Positions 45,057 through 55,120 of a stretch of DNA of 64,000 bases are shown here, in pieces. A program made the translations under genes and the position numbers. The notes under the pieces are model-generated. The model had not been told where the DNA came from. It searched no databases and saw only the letters and a list, made by a program, of their open reading frames with translations. Location of the stretch: the NCBI RefSeq assembly GCF_944324505.1, contig NZ_CALUWO010000008.1, positions 1 through 64,000 of the forward strand, written 5' to 3'. The number at the start of each line of letters is the position of its first letter. Position 1 is the stretch's first letter. The stretch comes from an uncultured Desulfovibrio sp. GTDB taxonomy: Bacteria; Desulfobacterota; Desulfovibrionia; Desulfovibrionales; Desulfovibrionaceae.

Positions 45057-46763
45057 ATGGCTGAAAAAATTCTCGTTGTGGGCGGCGTTGCCCTGGGTCC
45101 CAAGGCGGCCTGCCGCTGCAAGCGGCTCATGCCTGATGCCGACGTGACCATCATCGACGAAAACGTCAAGATCTCCTATGGCGGCTGCGGCATCCCCTAC
45201 TATGTCTCCGGCGAAATCAACAATGTGGACGAGCTGCGCGCCACCCCCTACAATGCCGTACGCGATCCGCAGTTCTTTGAAACGCTGAAGGAAGTGCATG
45301 TGCGCAACCAGACTCGCGCCGTGGCCATTGACCGTCAGGCCAAAACCCTGCTGGTCAGGAATCTGGTGACCGGCGTTGAAGAAAAGCTGCCCTATGACAA
45401 GCTGGTGCTGGCCACCGGCGCCACGCCGCGCATTCCCCCCGTGGAAGGGCACGACCTGGGCAACGTCTTTTCGCTTACCCGTCTGGAAGCGGCCGAGACC
45501 ATGCGTCATGCCTGCGAAAGCGGCGCCGTCAAGGAAGCCGTGGTGGTGGGCGGCGGCTTCATCGGCCTGGAAGCGGCCGTGGCGCTGGCCGATATGTGGG
45601 GCATCAAGGTTTCCGTGGTGGAAATGCTGGATCAGATTCTGACCGTGGTCTCCCCCAACATGGCCAATATGGCCGTGCAGGACTGCCAGGCCCACGGCAC
45701 GGACGTCTACACCGGGGAAAAGGTGGTGCGCCTGGAAGGCGAAAACGGCAAGGTCACCCGGGTCATCACCGACAAGCGCGAGCTGCCGGCCCAGCTTGTC
45801 ATCTTTGCCGCCGGCTTTGTGCCCAATGGCCAGCTGGCCAAGGATGCCGGTCTGGATGTGGCGCCCTTTGGCGCCATTGTGGTCAACGAATACATGCAGA
45901 CCTCCGATCCCTGCATCTATGCCGGCGGGGACTGCGTGGCCCTGCCCAATATCATCACCGGCAAGCAGGGCTATCTGCCCCTGGGCAGCATGGCCAACCG
46001 GCAGGGCCGCGTCATCGGCACCAACCTGGCCGGCGGCAGGGTCAAATTCCCCGGCTTTGTGGGCACCTGGGCCGTGAAGCTCTTTGACCTGTCCTTCTGC
46101 GGGGTGGGCCTGACCGTGGGCAAGGCCCGCAAAGAAGGCTTCGATGCCGTGGCCGTCAGCGTGGAACAGACCGACCGCGCCCACTTCTACCCCGACAAGG
46201 AACTCATGAGCCTGGAACTGGTGGTGGACAAGGCCACCCGCCGCGTGCTCGGCCTGCAGGGCGCCTGCGTGGATGGCGATGCCCTCAAGGCCCGCATTGA
46301 CGCCGTGGCCGGTGTGCTCCAGTATGCCAAGCCCACGGTGGAAGACATCTCCAATCTGGAAGTGTGCTACGCCCCGCCCTTTGCCAGCGCCATGGATGTG
46401 GTCAATACGGTGGCCAATGTGGCGGACAATGTGCTGGCCGGACGCTTCAAGCCCCTTATGGCTGACGAATTCATGAAGCTCTGGCACGACCGCGCCAACA
46501 ACAATATCTTCTTCATCGATGCCCGCCCGGCCAAGGCCGGCAAGGCCATTCAGGAACAGTTCCCGGACTGGCACTCCATTCCCCTGGAAGAAGTGCGCGC
46601 CCGCGTCAATGAAGTGCCCAAGGACCGCCCGGTGGCCCTGGTCTGCAATACCGGTCTGCGCGCCTACGAAACCCTGCTGGTGCTGGCCCGCAACGGCGTG
46701 ACCGATCTCATGAATTCCATGGGCGGCATGCAGGCCGTGAAGAAGATGGGCCTCAAGCCCTAA
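45057..46763 (+). CDS. CoA-disulfide reductase-like FAD oxidoreductase fused to a rhodanese domain
   Basis: A 568-residue flavoprotein. FAD and NAD(P)H sites are KILVVGGVALGPKAA and VVVGGGFIGLEAAVAL. The single redox Cys44 is in ISYGGCGIPYYVSG, the CoADR pattern. VFIYAGGDCV-type PCIYAGGDCVALPN binds FAD. The C-terminal rhodanese domain (about 470-568) carries Cys530 in LVCNTGLRAYE. Such fusions (CoADR-RHD) reduce CoA disulfides, polysulfide or persulfide. That fits an organism rich in sulfide and sulfane sulfur. The stop is followed by a terminator. It lies 37 bases after selB and may be read from the same promoter. Confidence 0.9.
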   Translation: MAEKILVVGGVALGPKAACRCKRLMPDADVTIIDENVKISYGGCGIPYYVSGEINNVDELRATPYNAVRDPQFFETLKEVHVRNQTRAVAIDRQAKTLLVRNLVTGVEEKLPYDKLVLATGATPRIPPVEGHDLGNVFSLTRLEAAETMRHACESGAVKEAVVVGGGFIGLEAAVALADMWGIKVSVVEMLDQILTVVSPNMANMAVQDCQAHGTDVYTGEKVVRLEGENGKVTRVITDKRELPAQLVIFAAGFVPNGQLAKDAGLDVAPFGAIVVNEYMQTSDPCIYAGGDCVALPNIITGKQGYLPLGSMANRQGRVIGTNLAGGRVKFPGFVGTWAVKLFDLSFCGVGLTVGKARKEGFDAVAVSVEQTDRAHFYPDKELMSLELVVDKATRRVLGLQGACVDGDALKARIDAVAGVLQYAKPTVEDISNLEVCYAPPFASAMDVVNTVANVADNVLAGRFKPLMADEFMKLWHDRANNNIFFIDARPAKAGKAIQEQFPDWHSIPLEEVRARVNEVPKDRPVALVCNTGLRAYETLLVLARNGVTDLMNSMGGMQAVKKMGLKP

Positions 46764-47100
46764 CCAGCCAAACAATAAACAATACCGCGGGGAGGCCCCC
46801 CTCCCTGCGGCATTGCCCATTGCCCCAGAACGGCCCGTTTCCTGCGGGAAAGGCCGTTTTGGGGCAGTTCTTTTTCACAGCAAATGCCCGTTCCCGGCGG
46901 TACAGCCCTGTACGAAACGGGCAATGCCGCAGGTATTTTCTGGCGTGGTCAGCAGGACTACCGAACGCGCTGCGCATCGGCATGGCAGGAAACGTGCCCC
47001 AGGCAAAAGACGGCATGGCGTTGCCACGCTGCGGGCAGCGCGCTTTGTGGTGAGCGGCCGCCCTGTCCCGCATACCTGCTCCGGCGCGCAGCCCCCCAGA
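46764..47100. other. Gene-free region with nested hairpins
   Basis: No coding frame of quality. A GC-rich hairpin lies just after the upstream stop (CCGCGGGGAGG/CCTCCCTGCGG near 46785-46810), followed by the terminator at 46822. At 46885-46923, GCCCGTT and AACGGGC enclose GTACAGCCCTGTAC, a stem on a stem. The rest resembles neither 6S, tmRNA, SRP nor RNase P RNA as far as core motifs can be read. Confidence 0.4.
46822..46874 (+). terminator. Terminator of the selB-oxidoreductase unit
   Basis: GCCCCAGAACGGCC pairs with GGCCGTTTTGGGGC (one G-U pair), enclosing a further TTTCC/GGAAA stem. The second arm is followed by AGTTCTTTTT. Confidence 0.75.
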
Positions 47101-47133
47101 AAAGAAAAACTCCCGCCGCATGGACGGGAGTTG
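47101..47133 (-). terminator. Intrinsic terminator downstream of argJ
   Basis: On the minus strand AACTCCCG, nine-base loop, CGGGAGTT, then TTTCTTTT, about 140 bases after the argJ stop. The distance leaves room for a long 3' tail. Confidence 0.75.
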
Positions 47134-47275
47134 GGGAAGACGAGAGCGCCGCAACAGGCAGCCTGCCGCACGAGTGCGACCCCTGCGGCAGAAGCTGGCA
47201 GGCAAAGTCTGTGCGATTCCTGCCCCGGGGCCTTCCCGCGGCAGGCGCATCAGCTCGTGAGCCGCCGCCCGTTGT

Positions 47276-48463
47276 CTACGAGCGGTAGTCCGCGTTGAGG
47301 CTCACATAATCGTGGCTCAGGTCCGAGGCATGCACGGCATAGACGCCCGGGCCGTCGCCCAGTTCGATACCCACCTCGATATCCTTGCCCTTGAGCAGCT
47401 CGGCAAGCTGCTCTTCCATATCATCATTGACGGGCTGTCCGTCGCGGAAGCGTTCGATGCCGCAGAGCGTCAGGCGCACGGCCTGGGGGTCAATGGGCAC
47501 GCCGCTGCGGCCCACAGCCGCCACAATGCGGCCCCAGTTGGCATCCTGCCCGTAGATGGCGGTCTTCACAAGCTGCGAATGGGCCACCGTGCGGGCCACC
47601 TGCTCGGCATCGGCATCACTGGCCGCGCCGCACACGCTGATGTGCATGACCTTGGTGGCGCCTTCGCCATCCTTGACCAGCATATAGGCCAGCCGCCCCA
47701 GCACCTCGGCCAGGGCATCTTCCAGCAGGCGGGCGTCCTGTTCCGACGCCGCGGACACGCCCGATGCCCCGTTGGCCAGGCCCAGCACCGTATCGTTGGT
47801 GGAGGTGTCCCCGTCCACGCTGACACGATTGAAGGTCTTTTCCACAGAACGGGCAAACATGCCCTGCCAGGCCTCGCGGCTTACCGCCGCATCGGTGAGC
47901 ACCACGGAAAGCATGGTGGCCATATTGGGACAGATCATGCCCGCCCCCTTGGCCATGCCCGCCAGACGCACCAGCCCGCCGGACAGATGCACCTGGCGCG
48001 TGACAAACTTGGGAAAGGCGTCCGTGGTCATGAAGGCCCGGGTAAAGGCCTCGGCATCATCACTGCCCAGACTTCTGGCCAGTTCCGGAATGGCTGCCCG
48101 CCAGAGGTCCATCTTGAGCTGCGCACCGATGACCCCTGTGGACAGGGGCACGATTTCGTGCGGCTCCAGGCCCACGGCCTCGGCCACCAGGCGCTGCGTT
48201 TCACGGCAATTGGCAAGCCCCTCGCTGCCGGTGCAGGCATTGGCCTGTCCGGAATTGGCCAGCACCGCACGGGCCGTGCCGTATTGAGCCAGAATTTCCT
48301 GGCTCACCTGCACGGGCGCCGCCTTGAAGGCATTGGTAGTAAACAGTGCAGCCATGGCGGCCGTCCTGTCGGAAACAATAAGCCCCACATCCGTGCGGCC
48401 CGGCGCCTTGAAGCCGGCAGCGGCCGTTCCTGCCCGGAAGCCCCGGGGAAGATCCGTATTCAT
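47276..48463 (-). CDS. argJ: Bifunctional glutamate N-acetyltransferase/ornithine acetyltransferase ArgJ
   Basis: A 395-residue Ntn-fold enzyme that recycles acetyl groups in arginine synthesis, by transfer from acetylornithine to glutamate. The self-cleavage site with the Thr nucleophile is in CPNMATMLSVV; GDTSTNDTVLGLANG and GQDANWGRIVAAVGRSG are family hallmarks. The inner ATG (MNTDLP) was chosen; GGGGG lies before it. It is downstream of fusA on the same strand, 80 bases away, with a hairpin between. Confidence 0.95.
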   Translation of the reverse strand: MNTDLPRGFRAGTAAAGFKAPGRTDVGLIVSDRTAAMAALFTTNAFKAAPVQVSQEILAQYGTARAVLANSGQANACTGSEGLANCRETQRLVAEAVGLEPHEIVPLSTGVIGAQLKMDLWRAAIPELARSLGSDDAEAFTRAFMTTDAFPKFVTRQVHLSGGLVRLAGMAKGAGMICPNMATMLSVVLTDAAVSREAWQGMFARSVEKTFNRVSVDGDTSTNDTVLGLANGASGVSAASEQDARLLEDALAEVLGRLAYMLVKDGEGATKVMHISVCGAASDADAEQVARTVAHSQLVKTAIYGQDANWGRIVAAVGRSGVPIDPQAVRLTLCGIERFRDGQPVNDDMEEQLAELLKGKDIEVGIELGDGPGVYAVHASDLSHDYVSLNADYRS

Positions 48464-48483
48464 AGTGCCCCCTTCATGCACAC

Positions 48484-48516
48484 GGGGCGGGAATCCGCCA
48501 TGCAGAGTCCCGCCCC
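48484..48516 (-). other. Hairpin between fusA and argJ
   Basis: GGGGCGGGA and TCCCGCCCC form a 9-bp stem around a 15-base loop, with no U-run after it on either strand. It may be an RNA processing or stability element or a weak attenuator, so separate transcription of argJ is uncertain. Confidence 0.4.
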
Positions 48517-48543
48517 ATGATTATGCCCGTGTGCTGGACACGG

Positions 48544-50622
<2,079 letters not shown>

Positions 50623-50662
50623 GGGATTTCCTCTCTAAAAAAGCTGTTGGATGCTTGAATCA

Positions 50663-50688
50663 ACACCGCGCCCTTGCGGGCGCGGTGT
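50663..50688 (-). other. Stable hairpin between rpsG and fusA
   Basis: A perfect 11-bp stem ACACCGCGCCC/GGGCGCGGTGT with a four-base loop, no U-run behind it. It lies 40 bases before fusA within the str operon. In other bacteria the str mRNA is regulated by S7 binding between rpsL and rpsG; this site is one gene later, so it is more likely a processing or attenuation element. Confidence 0.45.
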
Positions 50689-50713
50689 GCTCTACGTGAA
50701 AACAGATGCGCGA

Positions 50714-51217
<504 letters not shown>

Positions 51218-51292
51218 TTACCAGCCCCGCAACGCTCCGGCGCGACGCGCGGCCCGGGAGCGGTGCATGGCAGACGCCGAACGGCACAGAAA

Positions 51293-51664
51293 CTACTTGG
51301 GACGCTTGGCGCCGTACTTGGAACGGCTCTTGCGACGATCGGACACACCGGAGGTATCGAGGGTACCGCGCACGATGTGGTAACGCACGCCGGGCAGGTC
51401 CTTTACACGGCCGCCGCGGATGAGCACCACGGAGTGTTCCTGCAGGTTGTGGCCTTCACCGGGGATGTAGGCCGTCACTTCGATACCGTTGGTCAGGCGC
51501 ACACGAGCAACCTTACGAAGAGCGGAGTTGGGCTTCTTCGGGGTGGTGGTGTACACACGGGTGCACACGCCGCGGCGCTGCGGGCAGGCCTGCAGGGCCG
51601 GGGTCTTCTTGCGCTTCACTTCCGGCGTCCGCTCGATGCGGATGAGCTGGTTGATAGTAGGCAT
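51293..51664 (-). CDS. rpsL: 30S ribosomal protein S12
   Basis: A 123-residue protein of the decoding centre. [36 protein letters not shown] and [20 protein letters not shown] are intact. The lysines linked to streptomycin resistance (KKPNS and the RVKDLPG loop) have the usual sensitive-type residues. GGAGG lies six bases before the chosen ATG. It is the first gene of the str operon. Confidence 0.98.
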   Translation of the reverse strand: MPTINQLIRIERTPEVKRKKTPALQACPQRRGVCTRVYTTTPKKPNSALRKVARVRLTNGIEVTAYIPGEGHNLQEHSVVLIRGGRVKDLPGVRYHIVRGTLDTSGVSDRRKSRSKYGAKRPK

Positions 51665-51741
51665 GAATTCCTCCAAAAAGTTCACACGTTCCCCATGCGG
51701 GGCAGCAGACGGCACCATGCCGATTCTGCCTAGAGCAGCGG

Positions 51742-51770
51742 ACCATACCCGGTATGCCGGCTTCTGTCAA
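51742..51770 (-). promoter_or_regulatory. Promoter of the str operon (rpsL-rpsG-fusA)
   Basis: Minus strand TTGACA (perfect), 17-base spacer, TATGGT (4 of 6). It lies 78 bases before rpsL and 24 bases after the autotransporter stop codon. It separates the two transcripts although they point the same way and no terminator is visible between them. Confidence 0.7.
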
Positions 51771-51793
51771 GCGAATCCCCGGCGCCGGCCTGC

Positions 51794-54058
51794 TCAGAAT
51801 TCGTAGATCAGGCGGGCATGCCCCACAAGACTGTCCCGCACGCCGGTGGCCGCCTCCAGCCCCACGTCCACCCGCAGCGGACAGGATGCCGGCGCAAAGG
51901 CCAGCCCCAGCCCCAGCACGGCCGAATCCCCCCGCAGAGATGAGGAAGACAGGCTCCAGTCATAGTCTCGCAGGGTGGCGCGGGCCGTTCCGGCAAATTC
52001 GTGCTCCCAGGCGGCATCGGCATAGGGACTCACCCAGTCCGTGAGGGCATAGTCCAGCCGCACGCCCAGGCGCAGGCGGTGCGAGTCCAGGGCATCAAGG
52101 GCAAAGCGGTCATTGAGCAGGGTCACGTCCGCGTCGTCCAGATGGGCATAGGCATAGCGGGCATAGACCCCCAGCAGCACATCTTCCATGGGCGCTGCCT
52201 CAAAGCCCAGCTCCGCATGGCCGCCCCAGTAGGCCGCGCAGGCATCGTAGTCCGCCACGCCCAGCATGCCGATATCCCGGCTGCTCTCCCAGGTGGAACG
52301 CAGCTGCCCGGCCCGCAGGCTGGCGCTGGCGTTCAGGCCGGCGGCCCCTTCCGCCCGGCTGCGCCAGCGTGCCATGACGCCTCCCCCGGAAGCCCAGGCG
52401 CTGCCATCGCCCTCGAAGTCCGAGTGCAGCGCCCCGTGGGCCGTGAAGGTCCCGGCCTGAAGAAATTCCGCAAACAGACCCGCCGTCAGCAAACCGGCCT
52501 CGCCCGTCCAGCTGCGGGCCAGACCGGCCACAAGCTGCGTGCCCTGCCAGCCCGTGTCTTCCCCCGCGTCATAGCGGGCGGCGCCCCCCTGCACGGCGGC
52601 AAAGGCGGCCCACCGCCCCTCTGCCCGGCGCGCGGCAGCCTCGGCCTGACGCAGGGCCATACCGGCCACCAGGTCCTGCCCGGCCTGTAACAGGCCCAGC
52701 TCGGCCACCCGCTGCAGGGTCAGGGCACGTGTCTGGGGATTGAGCCGGAGGCCGGTGTCCGCCACCGTGAGCTCCAAGGCATCGCCTCCAGATGTCTTGC
52801 TTATCGTTCCGTCAAAGATCACCCCGAAACCATGGTGCGCCTGGCGCACCTGCCCATTGTCCGCCAGGGTCACGTCCGTTACCCCGGGACCCTGCAACAG
52901 CACAAAACGATCACCGGCCTGGAGGTCACTGCCCCCCAGCCCTCCGTAAAAGGTGAAGGTCGTGTCAGCCAGGGTACTATTGGTCCCCGTGATGGTCATG
53001 ATGGTGTCGCCGGAACGGGCGCCCAGCGGCAGAATCATGTTCAGGCGCTCGAAACCGGCGACATTTTGCACGCTGCCCTGCCAGCCCAGCACATTGAGCA
53101 TATTGCCGCTGCCGGCATTGGGCACAGGCGTAAAGGCAAGCCCTGAAGTGTCCGCATTCGCCGTTGTTCCTGCGCCACCGTACAGGGTGGCCTGCGCCAC
53201 ATCGGCCCCGGCCAGCAGGGTCACGCCATTGTGCATGGCGCTGCCAGACGTACCGCTGTACACGCCGCCCATAACCGTCCCCGTCACGGAGCCGCCGCCC
53301 AGCACCACGGAATTGCCCAGCGCCTCGGCCTGCCCCTTCCCGCCGCTGCTGATACTGGCCCAGCCCCCCACCAGGGGGCCGGTAATGGTGCCGCCCTGCA
53401 CCACCACCAGGTTCCTGCGGGAAACGGCGCTCACATTGGTGGCGTAGCTCCAGCCGGCGATAACCGTTCCGCTCAGGCTGCCCCCGTTGATGGCCACCAC
53501 ATTCTGTTCGGCATCGGCATTCTGCAGGGCAGAAGCATGCCCTCCAGAAACCAGCCCTGTAACGGTGCCACCGTCCACCTGCACCAGATTGCCGGAGGCC
53601 AGCGCATAGTCGCCACTGTCATTGGCACTGCCGCCCGTAATGTTCGCCACCTGCGCCGTGCCCGACACAAGCACCACATTGCCGGTGGCGTAGGCCTCCC
53701 CTTCCATGCTGGCGGCACTGCCGCCAAAGACATCGCCGCTCACGCTGCCGCCGCTGATGCGCACCACATTGCCCAGCACGTGGCCGCTCTGGAGCGGGGT
53801 TGCCATCTGCGCGCCGAACAGGGTCTGCACCGTGCCGCCCTCCATGTCCACTGTGGCCCCCTGGATGACGCCCCGGCCCATTTCAAAATGATATTCCCCG
53901 TAGACCACATCATAGTTGCCGCTGGTCAGCGTCACATGCCCGGTGCCGAGCAAATCCTGTGCCTGTGCCGCACAGGACAGCATGCTGCCGCCCAGAACAC
54001 ACAGAAACCCAAGCAATAGTCTGACCGCCCTGCCCTGCAAAGAAAATCGCCCTGGCAT
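51794..54058 (-). CDS. Autotransporter with glycine-rich repeated passenger
   Basis: A 754-residue type V secreted surface protein. It has a signal peptide (ends near SCAAQAQ), a passenger (about 35-430) and a C-terminal beta-barrel (about 485-754, ending in Phe, IYEF). From residue 96 to about 300 the passenger holds seven copies of a unit of about 30 residues with the core GNVVxIxGGSVSGxVxGGxA, with copies near 96, 126, 156, 185, 216, 249 and 277. This suggests a beta-helix with one turn or two per unit. The role, adhesion or other, is unknown. AGGTGAGG precedes the start. Confidence 0.85.
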   Translation of the reverse strand: MPGRFSLQGRAVRLLLGFLCVLGGSMLSCAAQAQDLLGTGHVTLTSGNYDVVYGEYHFEMGRGVIQGATVDMEGGTVQTLFGAQMATPLQSGHVLGNVVRISGGSVSGDVFGGSAASMEGEAYATGNVVLVSGTAQVANITGGSANDSGDYALASGNLVQVDGGTVTGLVSGGHASALQNADAEQNVVAINGGSLSGTVIAGWSYATNVSAVSRRNLVVVQGGTITGPLVGGWASISSGGKGQAEALGNSVVLGGGSVTGTVMGGVYSGTSGSAMHNGVTLLAGADVAQATLYGGAGTTANADTSGLAFTPVPNAGSGNMLNVLGWQGSVQNVAGFERLNMILPLGARSGDTIMTITGTNSTLADTTFTFYGGLGGSDLQAGDRFVLLQGPGVTDVTLADNGQVRQAHHGFGVIFDGTISKTSGGDALELTVADTGLRLNPQTRALTLQRVAELGLLQAGQDLVAGMALRQAEAAARRAEGRWAAFAAVQGGAARYDAGEDTGWQGTQLVAGLARSWTGEAGLLTAGLFAEFLQAGTFTAHGALHSDFEGDGSAWASGGGVMARWRSRAEGAAGLNASASLRAGQLRSTWESSRDIGMLGVADYDACAAYWGGHAELGFEAAPMEDVLLGVYARYAYAHLDDADVTLLNDRFALDALDSHRLRLGVRLDYALTDWVSPYADAAWEHEFAGTARATLRDYDWSLSSSSLRGDSAVLGLGLAFAPASCPLRVDVGLEAATGVRDSLVGHARLIYEF

Positions 54059-54220
54059 ACCTCACCTGCCTTGCCTGTTCACACCCCGGACACGCCGCCC
54101 GCGCGGCATGCCCTGCCGTACCATCGCTTTTCCCATAGCAGAAAGGCGGAAGCGCTGCCAGTGCCTCCCCGGACAGTTTCTGCATGCGCCGTGCCTGATG
54201 GCACGGACGCAAAACACAAA

Positions 54221-54248
54221 GCGGGCACCCCCGCATGGGGATGCCCGC
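54221..54248 (-). terminator. Terminator-like hairpin after the periplasmic protein gene
   Basis: GCGGGCA and TGCCCGC enclose CCCCGCATGGGG; on the minus strand TTTGTGTTTTG follows. The U-run is interrupted. It lies 23 bases after the stop codon and before the autotransporter gene. Confidence 0.65.
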
Positions 54249-54271
54249 CGTAACGGACGCATGCCTGGCGT

Positions 54272-55120
54272 CTAGCGCACAATGGGACAGGGCACCAGAT
54301 AGCGCAGGCGTTCGTTCTGGGTCAGCTCCACAACCTCGCGCAGACTGTCCAGGGTGGGATGGCCCTGCTCCGCCGTCAGCAGTTTCTGCAACTGCTTGAC
54401 CAGCACGCTGCGGCGCACGCTTTCATCCACCGGCCCCAGCACGCCGGCCTTGCCCAGCAGCAGCAGGGCCTTGCCATGGCAGGCGGACAGACTGTCGTGC
54501 AGGGCATAGACCGGGTCCAGGTCGCCCCCTTCCGCCGCGGCCAGCACCATGACGGACGCCATGTACAGGCGCTCGATATAGACGCCGTACACATAGGCGG
54601 CAAACAGGCGCAGCATGGCCTCGTTGCTGCCGGCAGCCTCCACAAAGGCGGCGTACTGCTGGCGGAAGAACTTTTCCACAATCTCGCGGGCACGCCGGCT
54701 GTCCGGGGCGCTGTGCAGCACCTGGGCCTCGCTCCGGGTCAGACGGGGCAACGCCTTGCCCCACAGGGCCTGGAGCTGCCGGTTCTCGCGCAGCACGTCT
54801 TCCGGCCGCCCGAAAAAGAAGGCAAAGGAACGGTCCGCCGTGATAAGGCCGCACAGCACGGCCTGCTGATCCTTGTCGTCATGCACGGGGCAGGACTCTT
54901 CCGACACGGCCAGACTGGCCTGATAGACAAAGCCCGCCTTGCGCAGCTGGCCGATATCGTGCAGCACTCGGCCGGCCGTTTCTCCGTCCAGAACGGCGAG
55001 AACCTCGCGCATGATGCGCGCCGTATCCACGGGCGCCGCTTCCGCCGTGGCCGTCATCCCGGCAAGGCACAGGCAGAACAGGCAGCAGACGGCCAGAAGA
55101 CGCTGTACGGGCCTAGGCAT
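54272..55120 (-). CDS. Uncharacterised exported protein downstream of valS
   Basis: A 282-residue protein with a clear signal peptide (LLAVCCLFCLCLAGMTATAEA). The mature part is alpha-helical by composition and has no family motif I recognise; it ends in NERLRYLVPCPIVR. The second ATG was chosen because GGAGGAGG lies six bases before it, while it abuts the first ATG. Its start overlaps the end of valS by eight bases, so translation is coupled. Function unknown. Confidence 0.75.
   Translation of the reverse strand: MPRPVQRLLAVCCLFCLCLAGMTATAEAAPVDTARIMREVLAVLDGETAGRVLHDIGQLRKAGFVYQASLAVSEESCPVHDDKDQQAVLCGLITADRSFAFFFGRPEDVLRENRQLQALWGKALPRLTRSEAQVLHSAPDSRRAREIVEKFFRQQYAAFVEAAGSNEAMLRLFAAYVYGVYIERLYMASVMVLAAAEGGDLDPVYALHDSLSACHGKALLLLGKAGVLGPVDESVRRSVLVKQLQKLLTAEQGHPTLDSLREVVELTQNERLRYLVPCPIVR

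Noticed and set aside
43032..46820. A 1,262-codon minus-strand open frame
   Set aside because: It is antisense to selB and the oxidoreductase-rhodanese gene, and its composition is a shadow pattern.
46764..47275. SRP, 6S, tmRNA or RNase P RNA in the gap before argJ
   Set aside because: The conserved core motifs of these RNAs were looked for on both strands and not found.
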